DNA from: Steromphala cineraria
Taxonomy: Eukaryota > Mollusca > Gastropoda > Trochida > Trochidae
Assembly: GCA_916613615.1 (NCBI GenBank)
Contig: OU744720.1
Span: 75,357,338 to 75,421,337, forward strand
Length of the DNA: 64,000 nt
Reading direction: 5' to 3'
Position numbers and translations under genes: made by a program. The notes beneath the pieces were generated by a model. It saw nothing but the letters and a program-made list of their open reading frames with translations, did not search any database and was not told the origin of the DNA. Shown here piece after piece: positions 11,228-24,833 of this stretch. Positions within the stretch are counted from its first letter, which is position 1, and every line of letters starts with the position of its first letter.

Positions 11228-14200
11228 TTTGACTCTCTTTTTCATTAATTCAATATGTAACAGAAATATCAATTTTTAATTATTAAAATAAATTTTGATC
11301 TGTAAATACGTTTATAATGACCCTAAAAACTGTTCCAATGTGGTTTTTTAATGAAACTGTTAATATCATGAACATTTGTCATGAATTAAATCATCTCAAA
11401 TCTCGAATGACAATTCAAGAACGGAAATCGCCCTGTGTTGACATTATGACATCTACCGTGCTCCCGTACTTTGACTTGGGGAAATATACCATGAAAACCT
11501 ATGACGTCACGTTGATTCGTTCAATATGGCAGCCTTCCGTCTGCTATCGACAACGAGAAACATTTTGAGAAAAAAAAGATTAATTTTTCAGTACATACGC
11601 TAGCGGCAAAAGCAGTCATTTTCTTAATACCACGGAAACATATGACACGATGGTACAAGTACAGTTGATGAATTAAGGGGTACATGTGGCGCTGACCTTT
11701 CTTACAAAGAATACATGTGTCTTTTAATATGAACACTCGTTGATAAATTTAAAAGTATTCATGACTTTCATTTACTCGTGTTGAAAGAAATAGATTTTGT
11801 GAAATTAACTTTGATTGATTGATTAATACTCGTGCTAATATTAGTGTTGTTACTGTTCACTAGTCACCCAAAATGGTCGACTTATCACAATCCCCTTCAT
11901 CTATCTATGTGGCACCAAGCATGCTTTTTTAAAGGCTTTTCTTGTTCCTCATGATAACTGTTGGCGATTAAAAGTCGAAGACTGAATCATCCACCTGAAG
12001 AAGGGGGGAAAAGTAGCACAGAGACGCGTGTGAAATACATAAAGATGTTTTCACCCATATATTCTTTGTATTAGTTTTCTTCGATGCAAATTTGACAGCA
12101 ATAAATTGGCATAATAACAAATTCACTTTAGCTACACTTTTACTCGTTCAAATGTAAAACAACTTTCGGTATTTCATGGAGGAACCATGTTATGTAATAG
12201 AGAATGCATGAGGTCGAGTGGATTCGTGAAAATAATCAACGAGCCCCAAAATGATTATTTTCACGAATTCACACCGAATACATTCTCGAACCTAATCAAT
12301 GTTTGACTTCACAAAACTAAAATCGGTATTTTTAACATTATACATATATTGCCCACATCTCTTACAAACCCATTATGGTCATTTTACTCATGCAAGAACA
12401 GAGACGATATGCAATGTCTGTTATTACAATCATCATTACATATCACAATATTACATTTGTGTTAGTATTGTCACTAAATCTTATGCTGTAGCATATTCCC
12501 CCTTGTTTTTGGGGTTGAAATATAATGATTTTAAATGATTAATCCTTTTGTAAAGAGGAAATCTGTTCTTGACTATCTTTAGACACCTATTGGTTAAGTT
12601 CATATCTGACCGAAAACAGGACAAATGAAAAGATGCCTGTTACATCAATAACATGAATTCTAAATTCCTTACGCTTTATTCATGAACTACATGTATATTG
12701 TTAATATTTCTTGTACCCTATTATCTTATTAGATATGTTTATAGTTAAAATGGTCTAGTAACGTTTCATTTGGCGTTTAGTTTATCAGTAACTTTCTCGA
12801 CTTTAACAACAATGTCGGCTCACCAATGGTCAAACCGGTCACGTGCCGTAGATGTATTTTACCATTTTAAACTCTAAAACCAACCTGTACATTCTGATGT
12901 GACGCCTGATTCATCTATGACTCTGAAACGATCAAACACATTCGCCTCTTTTTGAGAGTCCGCCATGACGGTAACGGATATTCTAGGGGCGTTTTAAATC
13001 GAACATTTCTAAGATGGTCACCAAGTCACCAAGATTACTATTTTTAAAACAGTCATTGACTTACGGAACGTAACGAAACGTAAAACAATGCAGATTAAGG
13101 CAAGATCAAGTTCAGTAATTGATACTTTGTTTTAACGGGGTTGATATGTTTTTTAGAATCTAAGTTTCACACTTACTGCCTTTCATTTGTACAGTCACGT
13201 TAATGTAGATGTGAATCGAACAATTGGAGTTTTTAAGTAAAAACACAAACGTCATAGTCGTTGCTGACAATGTAGGTAAAATCAAAAGTTATATATTAGT
13301 TGTCATCCATTACCAAAAACAAGTGGAATGGAGCTTTAATTCTCATGCACTTACGCTGCAAATATTATGTCAAGATGTTTTATGTGTGTTCAGAACTCAA
13401 CAGTTTGCTCGCGAAGAACTTGATTGACAAACTTCCTTCTTTTAACACTAAAATGTTCAAAAGTTGTTTACACATATGAATTCAAATCATGTTTGGGCTT
13501 TGATTGTGAGGACAAATTTCATTACATTCATTTACTAGGGACATAGCCAAAAGCTACATACAATCTTGTGAATTTTTTGTCTCTTGGGAACAGCTCAAAG
13601 AAATTCTCTCTAACAACAAACGTGACAGCTGTCGCTATTTCAGCTGATAAAAACAAACAGCATACAAGATCTTGATTTAGCATAGGTTCATACTAAATTG
13701 AGGTTTTACAAGGTGTCAAAAAAGCTCAATAAAAGTTCGTATTCTATAAAACTTCAGAATCCGTTCATTTCCTATTATATTTATCTTATTTCTGATTTTA
13801 ATATATCTAAAGTTATGGTCAAAATGAATACAATAAGAATGAAATAAGTTACAAATTATACAGTTTAAACATTGCTCTCACCCAATGTTTGATGGAATGC
13901 TACGCGTATTGATTGAATTCAGAACTATATTTACGACTATATGTTGACAACATTCGACAAATTGACAACATCTTTGGTTTCGATTTGCAAAACTGATCTA
14001 ATGAAAATTTAAAGTTGTAATAGAATTGACAAATATATAAAACGATCCAGAGGATATACGAGTATGTCAAATGGAAATATAAAAACTTTTACATAATTAA
14101 TTGTATCATATTATACACGTGATTTAGTAATAACAGTAATGGTGCGCGACAACACTGCAAAAAAGCAACGATTTTAATAACATAAGTGGTAAAATATACA

Positions 14201-14564
14201 ACTTTACATGTACTCACGCGAGAGAATGTGTTCATACTTGTTCATAGCAGTACCTAATTAGAAAGTTCTCAATCCTGATAAACATAATAACTAAAGTTTT
14301 AGAACTCGAAAATTCTCGGATCATACATAGTTATTAGTTGTTCAGGATATTCGTCCATTTGTTATTGTTTTCCAAAATTTCAGAAATAGTTTAAATAAAA
14401 TATTGTTTAAACATAAACAGGTTAGTTATTAAAATCGATTTGCGAAAAACAAACGGGATTTAAACTTTACCTCAAATGCTTTGAAACGCACATAATGAAA
14501 CTTTGATTAAAAAATCAGATCACATTTGGAACAAACTGAAAGTTCATATGATACGTACATGAAC
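11228..14564. other. Non-coding sequence, no gene seen
   Basis: About 3.3 kb with no supported gene. A fold-back at 12199-12290 is listed separately. Short frames near 11.3-11.7, 12.3-12.5 and 13.2-13.4 kb have no recognisable motif. CCACCTGAAGAAGGGG near 11.99 kb is unremarkable. Confidence 0.5.
12199..12290. repeat. Short fold-back repeat
   Basis: Arms GTGGATTCGTGAAAATAATC (12218-12237) and GATTATTTTCACGAATTCAC (12253-12272) are complementary at 19 of 20 positions with a loop of about 15 bases. The pairing resumes further out with GAGAATGCAT against its near-complement in ATACATTCTC. It could form a stem of about 35 pairs. Likely a tiny MITE relic; no clear target duplication was seen. Confidence 0.6.
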
Positions 14565-14570
14565 ATTGTA

Positions 14571-14747
14571 GTGAGTGAGTGAGTGAGTTAATGTTTTACG
14601 TGTTTTGAACAATATTTCAGTTATTAAACACGTGGATGTTGCCATCCAAAAGAGAGTTGACAGATCAGAGAGAAAGGGATCGAAAGGATGAGGGAAAAGA
14701 CGGAAAGAAAGGCATAGTAAGAGATAGAAAGCAGGTTTTAGAAGGAT
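14571..14747 (-). mobile_element. 5'-truncated SINE-like element
   Basis: Matches the first ~180 bp of the element at 50659-50982, from GTGAGTGAGTGAG through ACACGTGGATGTTGCCATCC to AGCAGGTTTTAGAAGGA. ATTGTA occurs just before it (14565-14570) and just after it (14748-14753), a short candidate target duplication. Truncation is at the end opposite the GTGA repeat. Confidence 0.7.
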
Positions 14748-14753
14748 ATTGTA

Positions 14754-16262
14754 AATAGAATGTCTGAGCGGTCACGTTGCTTGAATATCATGAAAACGTG
14801 TATTGTTAAAGTATCTTAGTAACACTTTGTGATATCTTTAAAGTTTATATCATTTCGTGAAATCAATTCTAATCTCGGTTTTCCAAATACCATACATTAA
14901 TATACATGTACATTCTATTATTACAGTTTGAATACAGGGATTAAGATATCCTCGATAGTAAGAAATCAATGATGTATACAACAGTTACTTTAACTGAACA
15001 AGAATAGGAATACCTACGTTATCTTTTATGTCACTAGCATACAAACTGTTGATAATATACATATTTTATCAACATCATGCTATTATATACACAAAGAACT
15101 AAATTAAGCACCCCCCACCCCCATTTTTCAAACAGAGAAACGGTGCTGATAATTAACAATACAAATTTTCAGGCAAATCATTAGAGGTTTTCGATAGAAC
15201 TATCATCTTTCAGTGTAGAAACGACGTCACTCGATTCACTGTCTCTGGATAATTGATTTTACAATGGCTCTGTATTTTACAGTCAAAATCGTAGTTACTT
15301 TATAATTGAAAATGAAAGTCAATATTTGGTGCTGCAATGTCATAATAATCATTCTCTCGAGTGAATTGATGACTTTTTAGTAATAGCTAAAGTTAGTCGT
15401 TAAAGCAGTTTTAATCTTCAACATCACAAAATTATCAAATATCAAATTTAAAGAAACCTGCATAAATACAAAAATATGACCACTGTTAACGATAAAGGCT
15501 ATCTAAAGGAAGATGGAGTGTTTGACCAGCACGTTCAACTCAAGGAATCTCAAATGCAGTCATAGATTTTAATATTGTTGCCATTTGCTCATTTATTGAT
15601 GAAAAAAGTATTGAAAATTCAATGCCTTGTTCGCCTCTTAATATGCATGATAAAAATGTTTTTGTGTATGAATGTCTTTAGGAATCAAAAATGTTGATTT
15701 TAAAAAGCCAAAGTTCAATGTGTAGTTTCTACCCAATGACAATAGTTATATTTTCCAAATTTTAGTGGTCTCATATTTTTAATATAGGGGATAGTTCATT
15801 CAAATAGTCAACAAGAAAGTAGTTGTTATATCTGGAGTGGTAAATACATCACATTAGTCAAAATATTCCAAAAGCATCCATTTGCATTTTACAAAATAGG
15901 GAGTGCTTAATTTAGTTTTTTGTGTATATATAATAATGTTAATCTGACAAGTAAGTGTCATTTATTTGTTGTAAATTTAGTGTTCATGATAAGAATTCAA
16001 ATAGTAAACATACGCCTAGAATAGGAATCCTCAATTCTCCAGATTTGTCTGGTAACCGAGTGAGTTTTGTATGTGTATGTGAAAATATTTTAAGTGCCTT
16101 ATTTAACCTTTCAGAATCGCATATTAGATATTGGACATGGTGAGATTGCCCCTGATTTTCGAATTTTGGAATGAGTTCATTGACTTTTTGGATGTTTGGA
16201 GTGCCAATCACTTTTTATCAAAACATTGAAATAAGGTCGTATTTTAAAATTTTGTTGATCTT
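14754..16262. other. Non-coding sequence, no gene seen
   Basis: AT-rich sequence leading up to the 14.2-kb transposon. Small open frames on both strands at about 15.96-16.21 kb overlap each other and carry no motif. No repeat structure recognised. Confidence 0.5.
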
Positions 16263-16266
16263 ATAC

Positions 16267-16288
16267 GGGTCATTCTAAAAAAATGGAG
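16267..16288 (+). repeat. Left terminal inverted repeat of the 14.2-kb element
   Basis: 22 bp beginning GGGTCATTCTAA with a run of seven A and ending TGGAG. Preceded directly by ATAC, the presumed target duplication. It pairs with 30451-30472 at 21 of 22 positions (G/A difference at the third base). Confidence 0.9.
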
Positions 16289-16634
16289 CAAATATGCTAA
16301 CACAAAGTTATTTTTCTGATGTGATTAATTTTTACCCCACATCTGATTTCTCTAGGTGTATCTATCATGATATCAAAGATCAGAACAATAAGCTCTTATA
16401 TCTGTTTAATATTGGCTCTATAAAATCCGCAGATTTCTTGAATAATTTAATTAACAATGTTGGTAGGTCACCATTTAAATCTTCAGATAATATATTTTCA
16501 ATGCAAAAAACACAAATTTCCTTGGTAAAATCTGAAGTGAGTAACTTATATATACAAATAAAAATAATTCCTTCATAATCAGTAGGTTTATTATTTAAAA
16601 AAATCAAAATAAACCTGGTAACACAGATTTTTTT

Positions 16635-17015
16635 GTCAGTGATGTTACCATGAACAATTTTGATGAATCCAAGAGTTATCCCTCTTTGATGAGGAGGAAA
16701 CAATGACGTCTCCCTTTCAAGCACTTCCTGTCCTAACTGATGCAGTTTGAGTTAGTGGTGCCAGCATGAAATTGAACTCAAAAAACATATAGAAGGTGAG
16801 TTAATTCGATGAGTATGACTTCCATGTGTCAGTGATGTTACCAAGGTTAATAAAATGTTTCATGTTCTTTGAACATATTCGTTAAAAATATTATTTCTCA
16901 TCATTGGTCTCCAGCACATGCTGCTTTCTCTTTTTGTCTGGGGAGTCATAATTGTTCATGCTGAGCCCTTTACTTAAAAGTTGTCAGTGATGTTACCGTC
17001 AGTGATGTTACCAAT
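16635..17015 (+). promoter_or_regulatory. Left outer motif cluster (putative transposase sites)
   Basis: Four copies of GTCAGTGATGTTACC lie at about 16635, 16829, 16982 and 16997, all in this orientation; the last two are directly adjacent. From 17022 inwards the motif is inverted to GTAACATCACTGAC. The right end shows the mirror image: a single outward GGTAACATCACTGAC at about 30270 outside many inner copies in the other orientation. Repeated subterminal motifs in other DNA transposons (for example En/Spm) bind the element's own proteins; that role here is inference. Confidence 0.65.
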
Positions 17016-17021
17016 GAAAAA

Positions 17022-20000
17022 GTAACAGCACTGACAGAAAAAGTAACATCACTGACAGTTTGTAACTTATTTCAGAAAATATTAATGTGAAGCACATTTT
17101 GCCTCATTATCATCATGATTTTAGTCTGATGTGTTTCATAAAGTTTCTGATATTTAAAAAAAAACAATGTTTCATTTAGGTCATAAATGATATAATGGTT
17201 TATATTACTTTTGGTAACAGCATTGACAGAAAAAGTAACATCACTGACAGTTTGTAACTTATTTTCAGAAAATGTTAATGTGAAGCACATTTTGCCTCAG
17301 TATCATCATGATTTTAGTCTGATGTGTTTTATAAAGTTTCTTATATTTATTTAAAAAACAATGTATCATTTAAGTCATAAAAGATATAATGGTTTATATT
17401 ACTTTTGGTAACAGCACTGACAGAAAAAGTAACATCACTGACAGTTTGTAACTTATTTTCAGAAAATGTTTATGTTAAGCACATTTTGCCTCATTATCAT
17501 CATGATTTTAGTCTGATGTGTTTCATAAAGTTTCTAATATTTATAACAAAAACAATGTATCATTTAAGTCATAAAAGATATAATGGTTTATATTTCTTTT
17601 GGTAACAGCACTGACAGAAAAAGTAACATCACTGACAGTTTGTAACTTATTTTCAGAAAATGTTAATGTGAAGCACATTTTGCCTCATTATCATCATGAT
17701 TTTAGTCTATGTTTCTAAAAGTTTCTTATATTTATTTAAAAAACAATATATCATTTAAGTCATAAAAGATATAATGGTTTATATTACATTTGGTAACAGC
17801 ACTGACAGAAAAAGTAACATCACTGACAGTTTGTAACTTATTTTCAGAAAATGTTAATGTGAAGCACATTTTGCCTCATTATCATCATGATTTTAGTCTG
17901 ATGTGTTTCATAAAGTTTCTAATATTTATAACAAAAACAATGTATCATTTAAGTCATAAAAGATATAATGGTTTATATTACTTTTGGTAACAGCACTGAC
18001 AGAAAAAGTAACATCACTGACAGTTTGTAACTTATTTTCAGAAAATGTTTATGTTAAGCACATTTTGCCTCATTATCATCATGATTTTAGTCTGATGTGT
18101 TTCATAAAGTTTCTAATATTTATAACAAAAACAATGTATCATTTAAGTCATAAAAGATATAATGGTTTATATTACTTTTGGTAACAGCACTGACAGAAAA
18201 AGTAACATCACTGACAGTTTGTAACTTATTTTCAGAAAATGTTTATGTTAAGCACATTTTGCCTCATTATCATCATGATTTTAGTCTGATGTGTTTCATA
18301 AAGTTTCTAATATTTATAACAAAAACAATGTATCATTTAAGTCATAAAAGATATAATGGTTTATATTTCTTTTGGTAACAGCACTGACAGAAAAAGTAAC
18401 ATCACTGACAGTTTGTAACTTATTTTCAGAAAATGTTAATGTGAAGCACATTTTGCCTCATTATCATCATGATTTTAGTCTATGTTTCTAAAAGTTTCTT
18501 ATATTTATTTAAAAAACAATATATCATTTAAGTCATGAAAGATATAATGGTTTATATTTCTTTTGGTAACAGCACTGACAGAAAAAGTAACATCACTGAC
18601 AGTTTGTAACTTATTTTCAGAAAATGTTAATGTGAAGCACATTTTGCCTCATTATCATCATGATTTTAGTCTGATGTGTTTCATAAAGTTTCTAATATTT
18701 ATAACAAAACAATGTATCATTTAAGTCATAAAAGATATAATGGTTTATATTTCTTTTGGTAACAGCACTGACAGAAAAAGTAACATCACTGACAGTTTGT
18801 AACTTATTTTCAGAAAATGTTAATGTGAAGCACATTTTGCCTCATTATCATCATGATTTTAGTCTATGTTTCTAAAAGTTTCTTATATTTATTTAAAAAA
18901 CAATATATCATTTAAGTCATAAAAGATATAATGGTTTATATTACTTTTGGTAACAGCACTGACAGAAAAAGTAACATCACTGACAGTTTGTAACTTATTT
19001 TCAGAAAATGTTAATGTGAAGCACATTTTGCCTCATTATCATCATGATTTTAGTCTGATGTGTTTCATAAAGTTTCTAATATTTATAACAAAAACAATGT
19101 ATCATTTAAGTCATAAAAGATATAATGGTTTATATTACTTTTGGTAACAGCACTGACAGAAAAAGTAACATCACTGACAGTTTGTAACTTATTTTCAGAA
19201 AATGTTTATGTTAAGCACATTTTGCCTCATTATCATCATGATTTTAGTCTGATGTGTTTCATAAAGTTTCTAATATTTATAACAAAACAATGTATCATTT
19301 AAGTCATAAAAGATATAATGGTTTATATTTCTTTTGGTAACAGCACTGACAGAAAAAGTAACATCACTGACAGTTTGTAACTTATTTTCAGAAAATGTTA
19401 ATGTGAAGCACATTTTGCCTCATTATCATCATGATTTTAGTCTATGTTTCTAAAAGTTTCTTATATTTATTTAAAAAACAATATATCATTTAAGTCATAA
19501 AAGATATAATGGTTTATATTACATTTGGTAACAGCACTGACAGAAAAAGAAACATCACTGACAGTTTGTAACTTATTTTCAGAAAATGTTAATGTGAAGC
19601 ACATTTTGCCTCATTATCATCATGATTTTAGTCTGATGTGTTTCATAAAGTTTCTAATATTTATAACAAAACAATGTATCATTTAAGTCATAAAAGATAT
19701 AATGGTTTATATTTCTTTTGGTAACAGCACTGACAGAAAAAGTAACATCACTGACAGTTTGTAACTTATTTTCAGAAAATGTTAATGTGAAGCACATTTT
19801 GCCTCATTATCATCATGATTTTAGTCTATGTTTCTAAAAGTTTCTTATATTTATTTAAAAAACAATATATCATTTAAGTCATAAAAGATATAATGGTTTA
19901 TATTACTTTTGGTAACAGCACTGACAGAAAAAGTAACATCACTGACAGTTTGTAACTTATTTTCAGAAAATGTTAATGTGAAGCACATTTTGCCTCATTA

Positions 20001-23000
20001 TCATCATGATTTTAGTCTGATGTGTTTCATAAAGTTTCTAATATTTATAACAAAAACAATGTATCATTTAAGTCATGAAAGATATAATGGTTTATATTTC
20101 TTTTGGTAACAGCACTGACAGAAAAAGTAACATCACTGACAGTTTGTAACTTATTTTCAGAAAATGTTAATGTGAAGCACATTTTGCCTCATTATCATCA
20201 TGATTTTAGTCTGATGTGTTTCATAAAGTTTCTAATATTTATAACAAAACAATGTATCATTTAAGTCATAAAGATATAATGGTTTATATTTCTTTTGGTA
20301 ACAGCACTGACAGAAAAAGTAACATCACTGACAGTTTGTAACTTATTTTCAGAAAATGTTAATGTGAAGCACATTTTGCCTCATTATCATCATGATTTTA
20401 GTCTATGTTTCTAAAAGTTTCTTATATTTATTTAAAAAACAATATATCATTTAAGTCATAAAAGATATAATGGTTTATATTACTTTTGGTAACAGCACTG
20501 ACAGAAAAAGTAACATCACTGACAGTTTGTAACTTATTTTCAGAAAATGTTAATGTGAAGCACATTTTGCCTCATTATCATCATGATTTTAGTCTATGTT
20601 TCTAAAAGTTTCTTATATTTATTTAAAAAACAATATATCATTTAAGTCATAAAAGATATAATGGTTTATATTACATTTGGTAACAGCACTGACAGAAAAA
20701 GTAACATCACTGACAGTTTGTAACTTATTTTCAGAAAATGTTAATGTGAAGCACATTTTGCCTCATTATCATCATGATTTTAGTCTGATGTGTTTCATAA
20801 AGTTTCTAATATTTATAACAAAACAATGTATCATTTAAGTCATAAAAGATATAATGGTTTATATTTCTTTTGGTAACAGCACTGACAGAAAAAGTAACAT
20901 CACTGACAGTTTGTAACTTATTTTCAGAAAATGTTAATGTGAAGCACATTTTGCCTCATTATCATCATGATTTTAGTCTATGTTTCTAAAAGTTTCTTAT
21001 ATTTATTTAAAAAACAATATATCATTTAAGTCATAAAAGATATAATGGTTTATATTACTTTTGGTAACAGCACTGACAGAAAAAGTAACATCACTGACAG
21101 TTTGTAACTTATTTTCAGAAAATGTTAATGTGAAGCACATTTTGCCTCATTATCATCATGATTTTAGTCTGATGTGTTTCATAAAGTTTCTAATATTTAT
21201 AACAAAAACAATGTATCATTTAAGTCATGAAAGATATAATGGTTTATATTTCTTTTGGTAACAGCACTGACAGAAAAAGTAACATCACTGACAGTTTGTA
21301 ACTTATTTTCAGAAAATGTTAATGTGAAGCACATTTTGCCTCATTATCATCATGATTTTAGTCTGATGTGTTTCATAAAGTTTCTAATATTTATAACAAA
21401 ACAATGTATCATTTAAGTCATAAAAGATATAATGGTTTATATTTCTTTTGGTAACAGCACTGACAGAAAAAGTAACATCACTGACAGTTTGTAACTTATT
21501 TTCAGAAAATGTTAATGTGAAGCACATTTTGCCTCATTATCATCATGATTTTAGTCTATGTTTCTAAAAGTTTCTTATATTTATTTAAAAAACAATATAT
21601 CATTTAAGTCATAAAAGATATAATGGTTTATATTTATATTACTTTTGGTAACAGCACTGACAGAAAAAGTAACATCACTGACAGTTTGTAACTTATTTTC
21701 AGAAAATGTTAATGTGAAGCACATTTTGCCTCATTATCATCATGATTTTAGTCTGATGTGTTTCATAAAGTTTCTAATATTTATAACAAAAACAATGTAT
21801 CATTTAAGTCATAAAAGATATAATGGTTTATATTTCTTTTGGTAACAGCACTGACAGAAAAAGTAACATCACTGACAGTTTGTAACTTATTTTCAGAAAA
21901 TGTTAATGTGAAGCACATTTTGCCTCATTATCATCATGATTTCAGTCTGATGTGTTTCATAAAGTTTCTAATATTTATAACAAAAACAATGTATCATTTA
22001 AGTCATAAAAGATATAATGGTTTATATTACTTTTGGTAACAGCACTGACAGAAAAAGTAACATCACTGACAGTTTGTAACTTATTTTCAGAAAATGTTAA
22101 TGTGAAGCACATTTTGCCTCATTATCATCATGATTTTAGTCTGATGTGTTTCATAAAGTTTCTAATATTTATAACAAAAACAATGTATCATTTAAGTCAT
22201 GAAAGATATAATGGTTTATATTTCTTTTGGTAACAGCACTGACAGAAAAAGTAACATCACTGACAAACCATTGTTATGATATGATGTTAGATGAATGCAC
22301 AATATTGATTGTGATTATACTCATTTATACAATGATATCATTTGTTGCTTGTAGTATTCACTTTTTCATTGAAAGATCATACAAAAATCTAAAAATTACC
22401 TTTGGTAACATCAATGACAGAAAAAGTAAACCACTGATAAATAATCCTTTGTGATTTGATGATAATTTGTAATTGAAGAACATTTAGCCTCATTATGATC
22501 ATGATTTTAGTCTGATGTGTTTCATAAAGTTTCTAATATTTATAACAAAACAATGTATCATTTAAGTCATAAAAGATATAATGGTTTATATTTCTTTTGG
22601 TAACAGCACTGACATAAAAAGTAACATCACTGACAATTTGTAACTTATTTTCAGAAAATGTTAATGTGAAGCACATTTTGCCTCATTATCATCATGATTT
22701 TAGTCTATGTTTCTAAAAGTTTCTTATATTTATTTAAAAAACAATATATCATTTAAGTCATAAAAGATATAATGGTTTATATTACTTTTGGTAACAGCAC
22801 TGACAGAAAAAGTAACATCACTGACAGTTTGTAACTTATTTTCAGAAAATGTTAATGTGAAGCACATTTTGCCTCATTATCATCATGATTTCAGTCTGAT
22901 GTGTTTCATAAAGTTTCTAATATTTATAACAAAAACAATGTATCATTTAAGTCATAAAAGATATAATGGTTTATATTACTTTTGGTAACAGCACTGACAG

Positions 23001-23405
23001 AAAAAGTAACATCACTGACAGTTTGTAACTTATTTTCAGAAAATGTTAATGTGAAGCACATTTTGCCTCATTATCATCATGATTTTAGTCTGATGTGTTT
23101 CATAAAGTTTCTAATATTTATAACAAAAACAATGTATCATTTAAGTCATGAAAGATATAATGGTTTATATTTCTTTTGGTAACAGCACTGACAGAAAAAG
23201 TAACATCACTGACAAACCATTATGTTATGATATGATGTTAGATGAATGCACAATATTGATTGTGATTATACTCATTTACACAATGATATCATTTGTTGCT
23301 TGTAGTATTCACTTTTTCATTGAAAGATCATACAAAAATCTAAAAATTACCTTTGGTAACATCAATGACAGAAAAAGTAAACCACTGATAAATAATCCTT
23401 TGTGA
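17022..23405 (+). repeat. Subterminal satellite, about 32 units of 192-194 bp
   Basis: Each unit opens with GTAACAGCACTGAC and, 21 bp later, GTAACATCACTGAC, then TTTGTAACTTATTTTCAG, a TCATTATCATCATGATTTTA stretch and GATATAATGGTTTATATT. Two main unit types alternate irregularly: A (194 bp, with GATGTGTTTCATAAAG) and B (about 191 bp, with TATGTTTCTAAAAGTTTC). A diverged third type appears at 22227 and 23176, inside a larger duplication of about 949 bp. Each unit contains a 66-codon open frame, but from TTG and without initiation context, so I read it as a by-product of homogenisation. Adjacent units are nearly identical, indicating recent unequal exchange or gene conversion. Confidence 0.95.
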
Positions 23406-23761
23406 TTTGATGATAATTTGTAATTGAAGAACATTTAGCAATGTGATTTTTTCAAGGTGTCATTTTTTTATCAATACAATGTGATACAAGTATCATTTTA
23501 ATATTTAAAGGTATAAAACTTAATTTTGCTTGAAGTAACATCACTGACTATTTAAAGCGTTTATTTTCAAACTTAATGAACATGCTTTTTAGTTTGCATT
23601 GATATATAAAGGGAATATTGTTTAAAGTGAGTGTGATAGTATTGATTATAAGCAATCCGTGTTATTCAAAACCTAAATATGCTACAGTATTGAATAAAGC
23701 ATTATAATAACATATAAGATGATTAAATTTGTACTAATTATCGTTCTTGGTTTCTCAACAG
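23406..23761 (+). other. Spacer between satellite and gene
   Basis: Single-copy-looking AT-rich sequence with one last GTAACATCACTGAC at 23534. It ends in a good 3' splice signal, TTGGTTTCTCAACAG, immediately before the ATG at 23763, so an upstream non-coding exon may have existed. Confidence 0.5.
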
Positions 23762-24799
23762 CATGGCACTCACTGCAGCAGAAAAGCAGAGGAGATATAG
23801 ACAACGTAGAGATAGTAACCTGGTAAAGATTATCTGAATAACTCTAAACTCAAGTATGAGAAAGATAAAGCATCAGGGAAAAGGTAGCTTATTGCCCACA
23901 TGAGCACAAGGGAGAAGCGGTATCAAAAGAAAATATGGAGGTTGCAACAAACAAGGAGCAGAAAAAAAGAAGGCTGATTCTTCCAAGGCGCTTTTATTCA
24001 CACCTCCACAGAGCCCTGACATTGCAGCCAATAGATCAGAAGAGAGCAGACAGCAGCTGTCATCAAAAAGAAAAGAAACAGAGAAAAAGCAACTTGCTAC
24101 AGAGAAAATAAAAATCTTAAAGCGCAGTTGAGCTTGCAACGGAAGAAAACTGAACACTACAGGCAAAGGTGGATAAAGGCACAGTCAGACAGTCACAGTC
24201 CGGACACACCTAGAACAAAAACAAGAAATCTTCTGAAAAATGTATCCCTTTCAAAAGATTCAAAGTCATTAAAAACTGTAAGGAAAACATTTATTTTTCA
24301 TAACTTACTTCTTCTTGAACTCAAACAATCTTACAAAAATGGCAGGAATAATTCAAAGAGAAAGATAGCACAGATTGCTGCAGGAAGCGTCATGAGAAAA
24401 TACAGACTGCTTCATGTTTCCCACAAGGCCTTAGGGATAACACATCAGCATGGAAGTAGAGTGAAGAGAGGCTCAATAAAGGAAAGGCTAGGCAAAAGAA
24501 TAAGAAGATTTTTTGAGCGGGATGATATAAGCAGACTTACCTCTGGTGTAAAGGAAACAGTGACAAGGCATAAACTGAAGAGGCAAAAGAGAATATTAAA
24601 CAGTGATCTTTCTAAATTGCACCATCAACTTCTCCGTGAAAATCCTGGTTCGAAGATAAGCTTCTCAACATTTTGTCGAATGAGACCATTTTGGGTTCTC
24701 TTACCTTCAGAAAACGACCGTGAAACATGTGCATGCCGTATCCATGAAAACATGAAGCTCAATGTACAAGCTATGTTCAAGAATCAACTACTAAAGTGA
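23762..24799 (+). pseudogene. N-terminal part of transposon protein (basic coiled region)
   Basis: Begins MALTAAEKQRRYRQRRDSN, the characteristic start of this invertebrate multicopy family, then loses frame within 25 codons. NSKLKYEKDKASGKR and STREKRYQKKIWRLQQ continue in other frames. From 24128 the frame is open to 24799 with KIRRFFERDDISRLTSG-type sequence (RIRRFFERDDISRLTSGVKE), LNSDLSKLHHQLLREN, ISFSTFCRMRPFWVLLP and ETCACRIHENMKL. It is rich in Lys/Arg, and a Cys/His cluster begins at the end (CACRIHENM). Probably the DNA-binding half of the transposase. A stop and a frame change at about 24800 separate it from the next part. An acceptor-like TTTCTCAACAG precedes the start. Confidence 0.75.
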
Positions 24800-24833
24800 C
24801 ACAACAAGTCTGATATCTTCAACAGTTTGTTCC

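Noticed and set aside
17405..23182. A repeated 66-codon open frame (VTALTEKVTSLTVCNLFSEN...) in many satellite units
   Set aside because: It exists because the units are near-identical copies. It starts from TTG, has no initiation context, is broken in the B-type units, and its codon pattern shows no protein-like constraint.
17022..23405. CRISPR-like array
   Set aside because: The units are contiguous tandem repeats of ~194 bp with no unique spacers, in a eukaryotic transposon.
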